A stretch of DNA of 64,000 bases, from NCBI GenBank assembly GCA_900320245.1, contig ONRP01000003.1:1-64000 (forward strand), written 5' to 3'. This DNA comes from an uncultured Prevotellaceae bacterium. GTDB lineage: Bacteria > Bacteroidota > Bacteroidia > Bacteroidales > Muribaculaceae. Positions 56,868-64,000 of this stretch are shown here, in pieces; position 1 is the first letter of the stretch; each line of letters opens with the position of its first letter. The position numbers were made by a program, and so were the translations under genes. Below the pieces are notes generated by a model. The model was not told the origin of the DNA and made no database searches. It was given only the letters and a program-made list of their open reading frames with translations.

Positions 56868-56899
56868 TTTGCTTTTTTGGCAGCAAAGCATTACCTTTG
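56868..56899 (+). promoter_or_regulatory. Promoter of the zinc-ribbon protein gene
   Basis: TTTG (56868-56871), 20 bases, TACCTTTG (56892-56899); leader of about 16 bases. The -33 box is in a long T-run. Confidence 0.6.
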
Positions 56900-56921
56900 C
56901 CCCGATATCACGCGTTATATT

Positions 56922-57524
56922 ATGGAACTTAAATGCCCACAATGCGGAAAATGGATGGCCGTGTCGCAAGAGGAACTTGTGATTCACGACTGCCAGGTTG
57001 TGTGCCCCCAGTGTCTGGCCGTTTGCCACTACGAGGGGAACACGCTGGTCGTGCGCGACGACTCGGATGCGCCCTACCGCCACACCGCCACCGTGGAACA
57101 GACCAAGCGTGACACGGCCAGGTTCTGCCACAGTTGCGGCAAGCAACTGCCGGCCGGCATCAGTTTCTGCCCCTACTGCGGAGTAGACCTGAATGCGCCG
57201 TTCGAAACCCACGAGGAGCCGGAACAAATAGCCGAAGAGACCCGGCCGAGCAAGCCTGAACCCGTCAGGGAGCAGCCCAAACGGGTGGAGGAAGACCGCA
57301 AAGCCGCAGCCGCAGAGCCGCGGCACCAGCAACGGACCGGCTCACCGGTCGAGACCAAACTGCGCACGATGGCGCCTCACTACTCCAGCGGGCCCTTCCG
57401 ACACGAGAACGACTCTAAACCGGGCACCTTGTTCAAGGTCTTTGCCTACACGGTCATTGTGCTGCTGCTGGCACTCCTCGTCTATATCATCTATGCCGGT
57501 GCCAGCATCGAGATGCCCGTCTAA
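56922..57524 (+). CDS. Double zinc-ribbon membrane protein
   Basis: A 200-residue protein; start at 56922 (MELKCPQCGKWMA). The first zinc ribbon has CPQC (near 5-8) and CPQC (near 27-30). The second has FCHSCGKQLP (near 67-76) and FCPYCGVDL (near 82-90). A charged, Pro/Glu-rich linker (about 95-160) precedes a C-terminal transmembrane helix (about 178-195), leaving a short exposed tail. A cytoplasmic zinc-ribbon sensor or adaptor anchored to the membrane is likely; no partner is evident. It is a single-gene unit. Confidence 0.8.
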   Translation: MELKCPQCGKWMAVSQEELVIHDCQVVCPQCLAVCHYEGNTLVVRDDSDAPYRHTATVEQTKRDTARFCHSCGKQLPAGISFCPYCGVDLNAPFETHEEPEQIAEETRPSKPEPVREQPKRVEEDRKAAAAEPRHQQRTGSPVETKLRTMAPHYSSGPFRHENDSKPGTLFKVFAYTVIVLLLALLVYIIYAGASIEMPV

Positions 57525-57563
57525 CCCACCCTGGCCGCAGCCCAGGGGCGACCAAGATAAACT

Positions 57564-57598
57564 TCAACCCGCCAGAGACTTCTGCTCCGGCGGGTTGA
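57564..57598. terminator. Bidirectional terminator
   Basis: 10-base perfect stem (TCAACCCGCC at 57564-57573 and its complement at 57589-57598) with a 15-base loop, followed by TTGTTTTG, between convergent genes. Confidence 0.85.
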
Positions 57599-57632
57599 TT
57601 GTTTTGTCAGTAAAGATGAACGGCACCTGCTA

Positions 57633-59033
57633 TCAGTTGGCAGCCATGAAGTCCTCCACGTCCTGGGGATGATAGGGGATGCGCTTCTCGCCCAGGAAGC
57701 GGCAGCCGTCGGCGGTGATGAGGATGTCGTCCTCGATGCGGATGCCACCAAAGTCCTTGTAGGTCTCCAGCATGTCAAAGTTCAGGAACTCGGCACAGTG
57801 GCCGCTGGCACGCCAGTCGTCAATCAGGGCAGGGATGAAGTAGATGCCCGGTTCGTCGGTCACGACAAAGCCCTCCTGCAGGCGGCGTCCCATGCGCAGG
57901 CAATTGGTGCCGAACTGCTCCAGGTTGGGGCGCGTTTCCTCGTCAAAGCCCACATAGATCTGGCCCAAGCCTTCCATGTCATGCACGTCCATACCCATCA
58001 TGTGTCCCAAACCGTGGGGCAGGAACATCGCGTGGGCACCGGCAGCAACAGCCTCGTCCACATCACCCTTCATCAAGCCTAATTCCTTGAGGCGCTCAGT
58101 CATCAGGCGGCACACGGCCATGTGCACGTCCATATACTTCATGCCGGGCTTGCTGATCCCCAGAGCCAGGTCGTGGCACTCCTCGACGATGCGGTAAATC
58201 TCCAACTGACGCTGGTCATACTTGCCGCTGACGGGCATCGTGCGCGTGTTGTCGCTGCAGTAGAACTCCATCGTCTCGGCACCGCAGTCACACAAGGCCA
58301 GCCTGCCGGCCTCGAGCGGAGCCATCGACGGATTGCCGTGCATGATCTCGCCGTGCTGCGAGAAGATGGTGGCGAAACTGTTCTTGGCGCCGTAACTCTC
58401 AGCAATGCCGTCAATCTGGCCGCCTATGTACTTCTCGGTCACGCCCGGCTTGATGAGGCGCATCGCGGTGGTGTGCATCAGATAGCCCACCTCGGCAGCA
58501 CGCTCCAGTTCCACGATTTCCTCGGCTGTCTTCACCGAGCGCATGTTGATGACCGCCATGCGCAGGTCGTGCGACACGGCCTCGGCCTGCTTGTCGGGAT
58601 GGATGCCCAGCAGGTCCATGATCTGGATCTTGGTGTCGTGGCGGTAGGGAGGCAGGAAGTGGATGCGACGGCCCTTGGCACGTGCCTCGTCACAGATGAC
58701 CTGCAACTGCTTCATGGGCGCCGAATTGGCTACGCCCACCTGGGCAGCCATATCGGCCACACTGTCCACCGAGCCATACCACACGATATCCTCGATATCG
58801 ATGTCGTCGCCCACCAGCGTCTCCACATTATTGTCCACGTCGATGACGCCTACCAATCCGTCACGCTGCTGGCCGAAGTAGTACAGGAACGACGAGTCCT
58901 GGCGGAAGGGATAGTAAGCGTTGTTGGGATAGTTACAAGGCGACTCATTGTTGCCAAAGAGCAAAATCACGCCGTCGCCCACGAGTCGCTTCAACTCGTC
59001 ACGACGTCCGATGTAAGTCTGTTTACTGAACAT
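57633..59033 (-). CDS. Aminopeptidase P family protein (Xaa-Pro, M24B)
   Basis: A 466-residue metallopeptidase of the pita-bread fold. The N-terminal creatinase-like domain is at about 1-165. The C-terminal M24 domain shows LCDCGAETMEFYCSDNTRT (metal Asp near 248-260), HGLGHMMGMDVHD (near 343-355; metal His) and VTDEPGIYF (near 399-407; Glu). It removes an N-terminal residue before proline. The TATCTTTG promoter box (minus strand, 59077-59084) lies about 45 bases upstream. It is a single-gene unit. Confidence 0.93.
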   Translation of the reverse strand: MFSKQTYIGRRDELKRLVGDGVILLFGNNESPCNYPNNAYYPFRQDSSFLYYFGQQRDGLVGVIDVDNNVETLVGDDIDIEDIVWYGSVDSVADMAAQVGVANSAPMKQLQVICDEARAKGRRIHFLPPYRHDTKIQIMDLLGIHPDKQAEAVSHDLRMAVINMRSVKTAEEIVELERAAEVGYLMHTTAMRLIKPGVTEKYIGGQIDGIAESYGAKNSFATIFSQHGEIMHGNPSMAPLEAGRLALCDCGAETMEFYCSDNTRTMPVSGKYDQRQLEIYRIVEECHDLALGISKPGMKYMDVHMAVCRLMTERLKELGLMKGDVDEAVAAGAHAMFLPHGLGHMMGMDVHDMEGLGQIYVGFDEETRPNLEQFGTNCLRMGRRLQEGFVVTDEPGIYFIPALIDDWRASGHCAEFLNFDMLETYKDFGGIRIEDDILITADGCRFLGEKRIPYHPQDVEDFMAAN

Positions 59034-59185
59034 AATAATCTAAAAAATTGATTTGATTTAGTGTAGGTTTATGGCGCAAAGATAGACATTTTTATTGGAA
59101 ACACGAAAATATTTCGCCTTCCGGCACGCGCTCGGCATCGTCGGCGTATCGCGCGGTTCCACCGCATTCACTGCTGTCAGCAGCG

Positions 59186-59932
59186 CTAATCGCCGTCGCC
59201 CGGCGAGGCCGTCAGGTCGACAATCACCTCGCGCGCAATCAGCAGGCCCGCAGCAGCCGGCACAAACGCGTTGCTGCCGGGTTGCTTCTTGCCGTCGACA
59301 TAGACCGGCACATCAGGGTTCCAGCGCGGTTCTTCCTCGCTGTACACGCACTTGAAGTGATGGATGCCCTCGCGGTGCAGCAGTTTGCGCAGCATGCGTG
59401 CCAGCGGGTCGATGCGCGTTGAGTCAAAGTCCGCCACGCGGAACGCCATCGGGTCCATCTTGTAGGCGGCGCCCATCGAGCAGATGTGCGTCACACCCAA
59501 CTTCAGGCACCGTCGCGCGATCTCCATCTTCGCCGTGATGGTGTCCAGGCTGTCCACCACGTAGTCAAACTGCGTCATGTCGATTTCATCGGCGTTTTCG
59601 GGCAGGTAGAACATCCTGTGGACCGTCACCTTGCAGTTCGGGTTGATGTCGCGCACACGCTCGGCGGCAACATCCACCTTGGCTCGGCCCAGCGTACTGT
59701 GCAGGGCAAAAATCTGGCGGTTGATGTTAGACACGCTCACCGTGTCATCGTCAATGAGGTCCAGCGCGCCTACCCCGCTGCGGGCCAGCGCCTCGACCAC
59801 ATAGCCGCCCACACCGCCAATGCCGAACACCGCCACGCGGCTCCGGGCCAACCGGTCCATCGCCACGGCACCCAGCATCAGTTCAGTCCGCGCAAACGGA
59901 TTCTGCGCTGTTACATTCTGGTCATTCTCCAT
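59186..59932 (-). CDS. tcdA: tRNA threonylcarbamoyladenosine dehydratase
   Basis: A 248-residue E1-like enzyme of the ThiF/TcdA family, which makes the cyclic form of t6A at position 37 of ANN-decoding tRNAs. I start at the ATG at 59932. The nucleotide-binding motif is GIGGVGGYVVEALARSGVG (near 37-55), followed by DDDTVSVSNINRQ (near 60-72) and VVDSLDTITAK (near 123-133). A degenerate copy of the first 35 codons lies immediately upstream (59955-60066), between this gene and kdsC. Confidence 0.92.
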   Translation of the reverse strand: MENDQNVTAQNPFARTELMLGAVAMDRLARSRVAVFGIGGVGGYVVEALARSGVGALDLIDDDTVSVSNINRQIFALHSTLGRAKVDVAAERVRDINPNCKVTVHRMFYLPENADEIDMTQFDYVVDSLDTITAKMEIARRCLKLGVTHICSMGAAYKMDPMAFRVADFDSTRIDPLARMLRKLLHREGIHHFKCVYSEEEPRWNPDVPVYVDGKKQPGSNAFVPAAAGLLIAREVIVDLTASPGDGD

Positions 59933-59954
59933 ATCCAATCATCATTTTGACCGC

Positions 59955-60066
59955 AAATTTACAAAAATTCCTGCCGGTACCAAAGGCGGCGACATGATTC
60001 TGGGCGAGACGGCTCATCGCCACCTCGCCCAGCAATATCTCGGTTCGAGAAAACAATCCGTTGATT
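59955..60066 (-). pseudogene. Relic of a second tcdA 5' end
   Basis: On the minus strand, right after the kdsC stop codon, a frame reads FSRTEILLGEVAMSRLA and then QNHVAAFGTG, matching residues of the current tcdA (FARTELMLGAVAMDRLA, then RSRVAVFGIG), after which the similarity ends. About 30 codons align with roughly 60-65 percent identity. It has no start codon and no downstream domain. It is a decayed remnant of a diverged tcdA allele or paralogue. Confidence 0.75.
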
Positions 60067-60558
60067 CTAAGACTGCATCGATTGGTTATAGCGAATCACA
60101 TATTCCACAAACTCCCGCACAGCACCCTCGCCGCCCTTGAGCGAACTGATGAAGTGCGCCAGTTCCTTGACCTCGGGACAGGCATCGGCGGGGCAACCGA
60201 CCAGACCGCTTTCGCGCATGCAAACGATGTCAAGAATGTCGTCACCGATGTAGGCAACATTCTCTTTCTCGCAGTGATACTTCAGCATCAACTCGTGAAG
60301 GGTATCGAGTTTGTCGTGCTTGCCCTGGTGGAGTTCGGTAATGTGCAATTCGCGGGCGCGGTTCGCCACAATCTGTGAAGTGCGGCCAGTGATGATGGCG
60401 GGCACAATGCCTTGAGCCGGCAACATCTCGTTGATGCCGTAACCGTCCTTGATGTTGAACGACTTGAACAACTCGCCGTCGGGCCCCATGTTGATGCGAC
60501 CGTCGGTAAGCGTGCCGTCAACGTCCATGACAAACAGTTTAATCGCGCCCTTCATCAT
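60067..60558 (-). CDS. kdsC: 3-deoxy-D-manno-octulosonate-8-phosphate phosphatase
   Basis: A 163-residue HAD phosphatase of the KdsC type, which converts Kdo-8-phosphate to Kdo for lipopolysaccharide. The start at 60558 (MMKGAIKLFV) lies one base after the previous stop. Motif I is DVDGTLTDG (near 12-20), motif II ITGRTS (near 56-61), a Lys (near 79) gives motif III, and motif IV is YIGDDILDIVCM (near 99-110). It ends a four-gene operon starting with kdsA. The length is typical of KdsC (about 170-190), slightly short. Confidence 0.92.
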   Translation of the reverse strand: MMKGAIKLFVMDVDGTLTDGRINMGPDGELFKSFNIKDGYGINEMLPAQGIVPAIITGRTSQIVANRARELHITELHQGKHDKLDTLHELMLKYHCEKENVAYIGDDILDIVCMRESGLVGCPADACPEVKELAHFISSLKGGEGAVREFVEYVIRYNQSMQS

Positions 60559-60559
60559 C

Positions 60560-61213
60560 TTATTCTCCGCACTCGCGTTTGATATTGTCCATGATTTCCT
60601 TGTAAGTGCCCTCGTGGCCAAAGAGCGCCTTTGTACCCAAGACTACACCGTCGACACCCTGCTTGCTCCAACGCTTGATGCGCTCGATGGTGCATGCTCC
60701 GTCAACGATAATCTTCCACGAGCGATCGCCTCGCAACTCAATCAGTTTCACTATCTTCTGATCGACATGCGACAGATAGTGATTGCCGGCACGACCTGGC
60801 TTGACACCCATCACCAACACGTAATCCACTAAGTCGTATAGCGGTTCCAGACTCTCGATGGTGGTCTCGGGATTGATGACGATGCCGGGATGGCAGCCCG
60901 CATCACGGATTTGATAAATCACTGCCATGGGGTCGCGGGCGGTGTCGGGATGGACATAAAGGATGTCCACACCGGCGTCGGCAAACATTTGTATATACCT
61001 GCCTGGCTCCAGAATCATCATGTGGAGTTCGGTCTCAAGGGACGTGTTGCGACAAATCGACTTCACGTCACCAAGTCCCAGCGCGAAGTTGGGAACATAC
61101 TGGCCGTCCATGACATCGAGGTGCAGCCTGCTGGCGCCGGCAGCCTCCAATTCAGCAACCTCATGCTCGAGGTTGTCACAGTTGGCGCACATTAATGAGG
61201 GTGAATATATCAT
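60560..61213 (-). CDS. Ribulose/allulose-phosphate 3-epimerase family protein (AlsE-like)
   Basis: A 217-residue TIM barrel of the Rpe superfamily. SPSLMC at the N-terminus, LHLDVMDGQYVPN (near 31-43), ELHMMI (near 62-67), INPET (near 117-121) and VDGACTIERI (near 171-180) carry the metal and catalytic residues. The wording of these blocks is closer to AlsE (allulose-6-phosphate 3-epimerase) than to housekeeping Rpe. It sits between kdsC and a mannose-6-phosphate-isomerase-like gene, overlapping the latter by 4 bases, suggesting a step in sugar-phosphate supply for a Kdo-type product. Confidence 0.8.
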   Translation of the reverse strand: MIYSPSLMCANCDNLEHEVAELEAAGASRLHLDVMDGQYVPNFALGLGDVKSICRNTSLETELHMMILEPGRYIQMFADAGVDILYVHPDTARDPMAVIYQIRDAGCHPGIVINPETTIESLEPLYDLVDYVLVMGVKPGRAGNHYLSHVDQKIVKLIELRGDRSWKIIVDGACTIERIKRWSKQGVDGVVLGTKALFGHEGTYKEIMDNIKRECGE

Positions 61214-62112
61214 AAGTTTTCTTCTTGCATTTTAGAAACGAAAGCGAGTTCGATTTGTTGTGTATCGAGGGCTTCGCCGGGCCACAAAAGGACAGTGGAG
61301 CCGGGGGCCACCTCGATGCCGTCGCACTTCAGCGCTCCTCGCACCAGCGTGAAGCACTCGAGCGTACCGCTCTCGTTGGTATATGCTGCTGTGGCGTTAA
61401 TTAGTTTTGTGCTATAGGTTTTTTCTTGTATCTCTTGTCCGTCGTAATGTCTCACCTGTGACTTCAGGTGGATATCGAGGGCTCTGGTGGCTTTATCGAT
61501 ATGCAACTCGCGCTTATTGCCTTGTGCATCGGTGCGGTCATAATCATAGAACCGGTAAGTGAAGTCGGCCCCCTCTTCAATCTCATACACGAGACTTCCA
61601 GCCGTGATGGCATGGAGCGTGCCCGGCTCGACGAAGACATAGTCGCCGACCTTGACCGGCAGAGTGTCGGCCATCGCCATGAATTGCCCCTGGGCAATCA
61701 TAGCGGCTTCCTGTTCGGCATCGCGGCAAGTGCAACCGTTGATGATGGTTCCCGAGGCAGGGGCGTCGATAAAATACCATGACTCACGTTTGCCGCGGGC
61801 GCGATGCTCCAGCGCGCTTGCCGCCGCGTCATTGGGGTGCACCTGAATGCTCAGATTCTCCTGAGCCTCGGTCAGCGCCAAAGTCAATGGGAAGTAGTCA
61901 TAGTGCGACATGCCAAACTCGGCCTTGAAAAGCGGGAACACCTCATTCAGTGTCTTGCCCAGCCACTCGCCGTTGAGAATCTCGTTCGAAATACCCTCAC
62001 GGCAATAGAGAGAGTAGAGGTGGCCGATATTCTCCCCCTCGACTCCCGCCAAACGGCTGATTTTCGGGCCGCCCCAGATGGTGGTATGGATAATCCGCTT
62101 GAGTATCAGCAT
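61210..62112 (-). CDS. Mannose-6-phosphate isomerase-like protein (type I, short)
   Basis: A 300-residue cupin-fold isomerase of the class found in Firmicutes and Bacteroidetes. IHTTIWGGPKI opens the protein, LSIQVHPND (near 92-100) gives metal His, ESWYFIDA (near 113-120) the Glu, and FVEPGTLHAITAGSLVYEIEE (near 165-185) further ligands, in two pieces. It converts mannose-6-phosphate to fructose-6-phosphate or a related aldose to ketose. It overlaps its neighbours (4 bases with the epimerase, 7 bases with kdsA). No dedicated arabinose-5-phosphate isomerase (kdsD) is seen in the operon. Confidence 0.85.
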   Translation of the reverse strand: MLILKRIIHTTIWGGPKISRLAGVEGENIGHLYSLYCREGISNEILNGEWLGKTLNEVFPLFKAEFGMSHYDYFPLTLALTEAQENLSIQVHPNDAAASALEHRARGKRESWYFIDAPASGTIINGCTCRDAEQEAAMIAQGQFMAMADTLPVKVGDYVFVEPGTLHAITAGSLVYEIEEGADFTYRFYDYDRTDAQGNKRELHIDKATRALDIHLKSQVRHYDGQEIQEKTYSTKLINATAAYTNESGTLECFTLVRGALKCDGIEVAPGSTVLLWPGEALDTQQIELAFVSKMQEENL

Positions 62113-62903
62113 GTCTCTGAGGCTATTTCGCGGATTTTCATCACCTGGTCCAATAATGATTCCAAGTTCTCAAGCCGCAGCATACAACTGCCATCGCACA
62201 AAGCAGAGGCAGGGTCGTTGTGCACTTCCATGAACAGACCGGAAAGCACACCCGTCGCCACGGCAGCCTTAGCCAGATAGGGCACGAACTCGCTCTTGCC
62301 GCTGTTATTCAGGTTGGCTCCTCCGCCGCTGATCTGCACACTGTGCGTGGCATCAAAAATCACAGGATAACCCAACCACGACAGTCTGACCAATCCGGCC
62401 ATATCAACCACCAGGTTGTTGTATCCGAAGCAGTTGCCTCGCTCGCAGAGCATAAAGTTACGGCAGCCGAAATACTCCATCTTGCTCACCACATTGGCCA
62501 TCTCTTCAGGGCTGGAGAACTGCCCCTTTTTGATGTTGACCGTCTTGCCTGTCGTTGCCGCTGCATGCAGCAAATCAGTCTGGCGGCACAGGAATGCGGG
62601 AATCTGTATGATGTCGGCGACCTCCGACACTGGACCTGCCTGCTCGGGCTCATGGATATCGGTGACAATCTTCACGCCCACCTTGCGCTTGGCCTCATCG
62701 AGGATACGCAGTCCCTCTTCCAGGCCTGGGCCACGGTAGTTGGTCGCCTTCGTGCGGTTTGCCTTGTCCCACGAAGCCTTGAAATAGAAGTCCAGGTCAA
62801 ATTTCTGGGCAATATTGCGCAATGCCTCGGCCAGGTAAAGCACATTGTCCTCCGACTCAATCACACATGGGCCGGCAAGCAATTTGAACTTCGGAGCAGT
62901 CAT
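62106..62903 (-). CDS. kdsA: 3-deoxy-8-phosphooctulonate synthase (metal-dependent type)
   Basis: A 265-residue KdsA, condensing arabinose-5-phosphate and phosphoenolpyruvate to Kdo-8-phosphate. The start at 62903 (MTAPKFKLLAGPCVIES) fits the family. Motifs are KASWDKANRTKATNYRGPGL (near 44-63), VTDIHEPEQ (near 80-88), QIPAFLCRQTDLL (near 99-111), and CERGNCFGYNNLVVDM (near 157-172). The N-terminal GPC instead of the GxN of E. coli KdsA marks the metal-dependent class. A -7 box (TACTTTTG, minus strand, 63020-63027) is 117 bases upstream. Confidence 0.94.
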   Translation of the reverse strand: MTAPKFKLLAGPCVIESEDNVLYLAEALRNIAQKFDLDFYFKASWDKANRTKATNYRGPGLEEGLRILDEAKRKVGVKIVTDIHEPEQAGPVSEVADIIQIPAFLCRQTDLLHAAATTGKTVNIKKGQFSSPEEMANVVSKMEYFGCRNFMLCERGNCFGYNNLVVDMAGLVRLSWLGYPVIFDATHSVQISGGGANLNNSGKSEFVPYLAKAAVATGVLSGLFMEVHNDPASALCDGSCMLRLENLESLLDQVMKIREIASETC

Positions 62904-62939
62904 TATATCTTTCACTATCGTTATTATCAACTATTAAAA

Positions 62940-63240
62940 ACGTAGAGCAACTATGGCAAAATACCTGTTTTTCAGCAACTTATACTCAAAAAGCAGACAA
63001 ATGGCCACTCTACGCAGCACAAAAGTAGAATATTTTTTTCAGATACAGACACATTTATCTATAATTTGTGCAAGCCTGAACACAATGCCGGGTTTGTATC
63101 CAGTCAGATTTAATCGGGCAACAATGAAGTATAAGGATTACAATCCTGGAAAAACGTCAAAAACCCCGCCTTTTAGAAGTGGAAAATTCATACAAATTGG
63201 GCGTCAACTTGGTAAAAAAACAAAAAACTTATGCCTTTTA
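62940..63240. other. Noncoding gap upstream of kdsA
   Basis: Divergent intergenic region between kdsA and the gene at 63302. It holds the kdsA -7 box at 63020-63027. A 97-codon plus-strand frame here has low coding quality and no family resemblance; I treat it as noncoding. Confidence 0.5.
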
Positions 63241-63264
63241 TTCTGATTTGCCCTCAACTTGCAG

Positions 63265-63272
63265 TAATTTTG
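63265..63272 (+). promoter_or_regulatory. -7 box before the 63302 gene
   Basis: TAATTTTG 30 bases before the start codon. No clear -33 partner. Confidence 0.45.
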
Positions 63273-63301
63273 CACGCGTTGCACTAAGAGTTAGAGAATT
63301 C

Positions 63302-64000
63302 ATGAACACGATAATGAAACGCCTCAAAAGCCAACCGGGCTTTGCGATGGTTATCAACATGCTGGTCTTGATGGCTGTCTACATGCTGTCGAGATGGGTA
63401 TTCTATTATATGAACATCGGCAGTTTTCCCGATGTGAAGTTTGCCGACATGATGCGCATGTCGTGGGGCGGCTTGCGGTTTGACTTGAGTGCGTTGTGCT
63501 ACCTCAACCTGCTGTGCATCGTGCTGCAGTTCCTGCCCGTCAAGTGCCGCGACACGGTGGCCTATCAGCGTGCGGTGAAAATCATCTTCCTTGTTGTCAA
63601 TATCCTGGGCATCGTTGTGAACTGCGCCGATATCGTCTATTTTGAGTTCGGTGGACGGCGCACAACGGCAACTATCTTCTCGGAGTTCGGCGGCGAGAGC
63701 AACCTGGGCAAGATTTTCTTGAACAGCATCACCGGCTACTGGCAGGTGTGGCTGTTCGGAATCCTGATGATTCTCGCGGTCTTCTTCTTGTATTACAACC
63801 CGTTGAAACACGGTGCATTGCATCGTCACTATCCCGCCAACAAAGTATATTACTCCGTGCACACCGTGGTCTTTCTGTTAGCGGCGCTGCTGGCCTTCGG
63901 TGGCTTGCGAGGCGGCTTGGGGCTGAAGATGCACCCCATGCGGCAAGACTCGGCCGAAATCTACTGCAACAAACCTGTCGAGGCGGCCATTGTGCTGAAT
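63302..64000 (+). CDS. N-terminal part of an LTA-synthase/sulfatase-type membrane protein (cut by window end)
   Basis: An open frame of at least 233 codons running off the window. About five hydrophobic helices are visible (near 17-36, 57-76, 93-112, 142-163 and 180-200), linked by charged loops (LSRWVFYYMN, GGLRFDLSA, VYFEFGGRRTTATIFSEFGGE), the arrangement of the membrane part of LTA-synthase-like phosphoglycerol transferases or sulfatase-family proteins. The catalytic domain would lie beyond the window. The start at 63302 (MNTIMKRLKSQ) or 63314 is possible. The product is likely to modify a cell-envelope glycan or lipid. Confidence 0.75.
   Translation, partial: MNTIMKRLKSQPGFAMVINMLVLMAVYMLSRWVFYYMNIGSFPDVKFADMMRMSWGGLRFDLSALCYLNLLCIVLQFLPVKCRDTVAYQRAVKIIFLVVNILGIVVNCADIVYFEFGGRRTTATIFSEFGGESNLGKIFLNSITGYWQVWLFGILMILAVFFLYYNPLKHGALHRHYPANKVYYSVHTVVFLLAALLAFGGLRGGLGLKMHPMRQDSAEIYCNKPVEAAIVLN

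Overview
The window is chromosomal DNA of a Bacteroidales bacterium, most likely from the Prevotellaceae/Muribaculaceae side of the order; I cannot name the genus. The grounds are Bacteroidetes-type promoters (a TAnnTTTG -7 box with TTTG 19-21 bases upstream), weak ribosome-binding sites, a C-terminal type IX secretion sorting domain, dockerin-like repeats in secreted proteins, and families typical of the group (DUF4923, DUF4369, DUF2723/GT117, DUF4353, the long form of IspG). Core genes are GC-rich. I see no rRNA, tRNA, CRISPR array, transposase or integrase.

Layout. 1-596 is repeat-rich DNA with a small palindromic MITE-like element. 597-5514 (minus) is an operon: polyphosphate-polymerase-like VTC protein, DUF4956 membrane protein, DUF2490 outer-membrane protein, and two DUF4353 beta-helix surface proteins, one with N-terminal dockerin repeats. 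5732-14504 holds a DUF4923 lipoprotein, a LOG-like protein, rpoN behind an 87-bp tandem repeat, a membrane protein, ispG, a DUF4369 lipoprotein and an intact comM/yifB.

14505-22560 is the accessory region. AT-rich cargo sits between successive partial copies of the comM 3' end. Cargo 1 is two paralogous cysteine-rich proteins with a radical SAM/SPASM enzyme. Cargo 2 is a SIR2-domain protein with a possible nuclease-like N-terminus plus a membrane protein. Cargo 3 is an AAA/DUF4143 ATPase. Cargo 4 is a small membrane protein. At least two of the partial copies share the same non-comM leader fused at the Walker B codons. This fits repeated Campbell-type integration of circular DNA carrying a comM 3' fragment, and it is the most interesting structure in the window.

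22645-33838 contains an acyl-CoA synthetase, an MBL hydrolase with an orphan histidine kinase, a DUF1016/YhcG nuclease that seems to have inserted at the kinase start codon, a HAD phosphatase, superoxide dismutase, a predicted secreted Cys/His protein, a DUF2807 lipoprotein, a bacterial GH3-type acyl-adenylating protein and a small secreted protein. 33947-42755 is rich in secreted proteins: a 1297-residue T9SS substrate with an SGNH-like core and starch-binding-like modules, a dockerin protein, a beta-helix protein, a membrane-spanning Kelch-AraC regulator and a Cys/Lys-rich repeat protein.

43405-64000 is mostly housekeeping: panB, queG with a polysaccharide deacetylase, a GT117 protein, a three-gene set with exported NagZ-like and LD-carboxypeptidase enzymes, an OmpP1/FadL porin, pyrH, a TPR protein, a zinc-ribbon protein, an aminopeptidase P, tcdA with a decayed tcdA relic beside it, a kdsA/manA-like/epimerase/kdsC operon for Kdo-type sugar, and the start of a membrane sulfatase-family gene cut by the window end.
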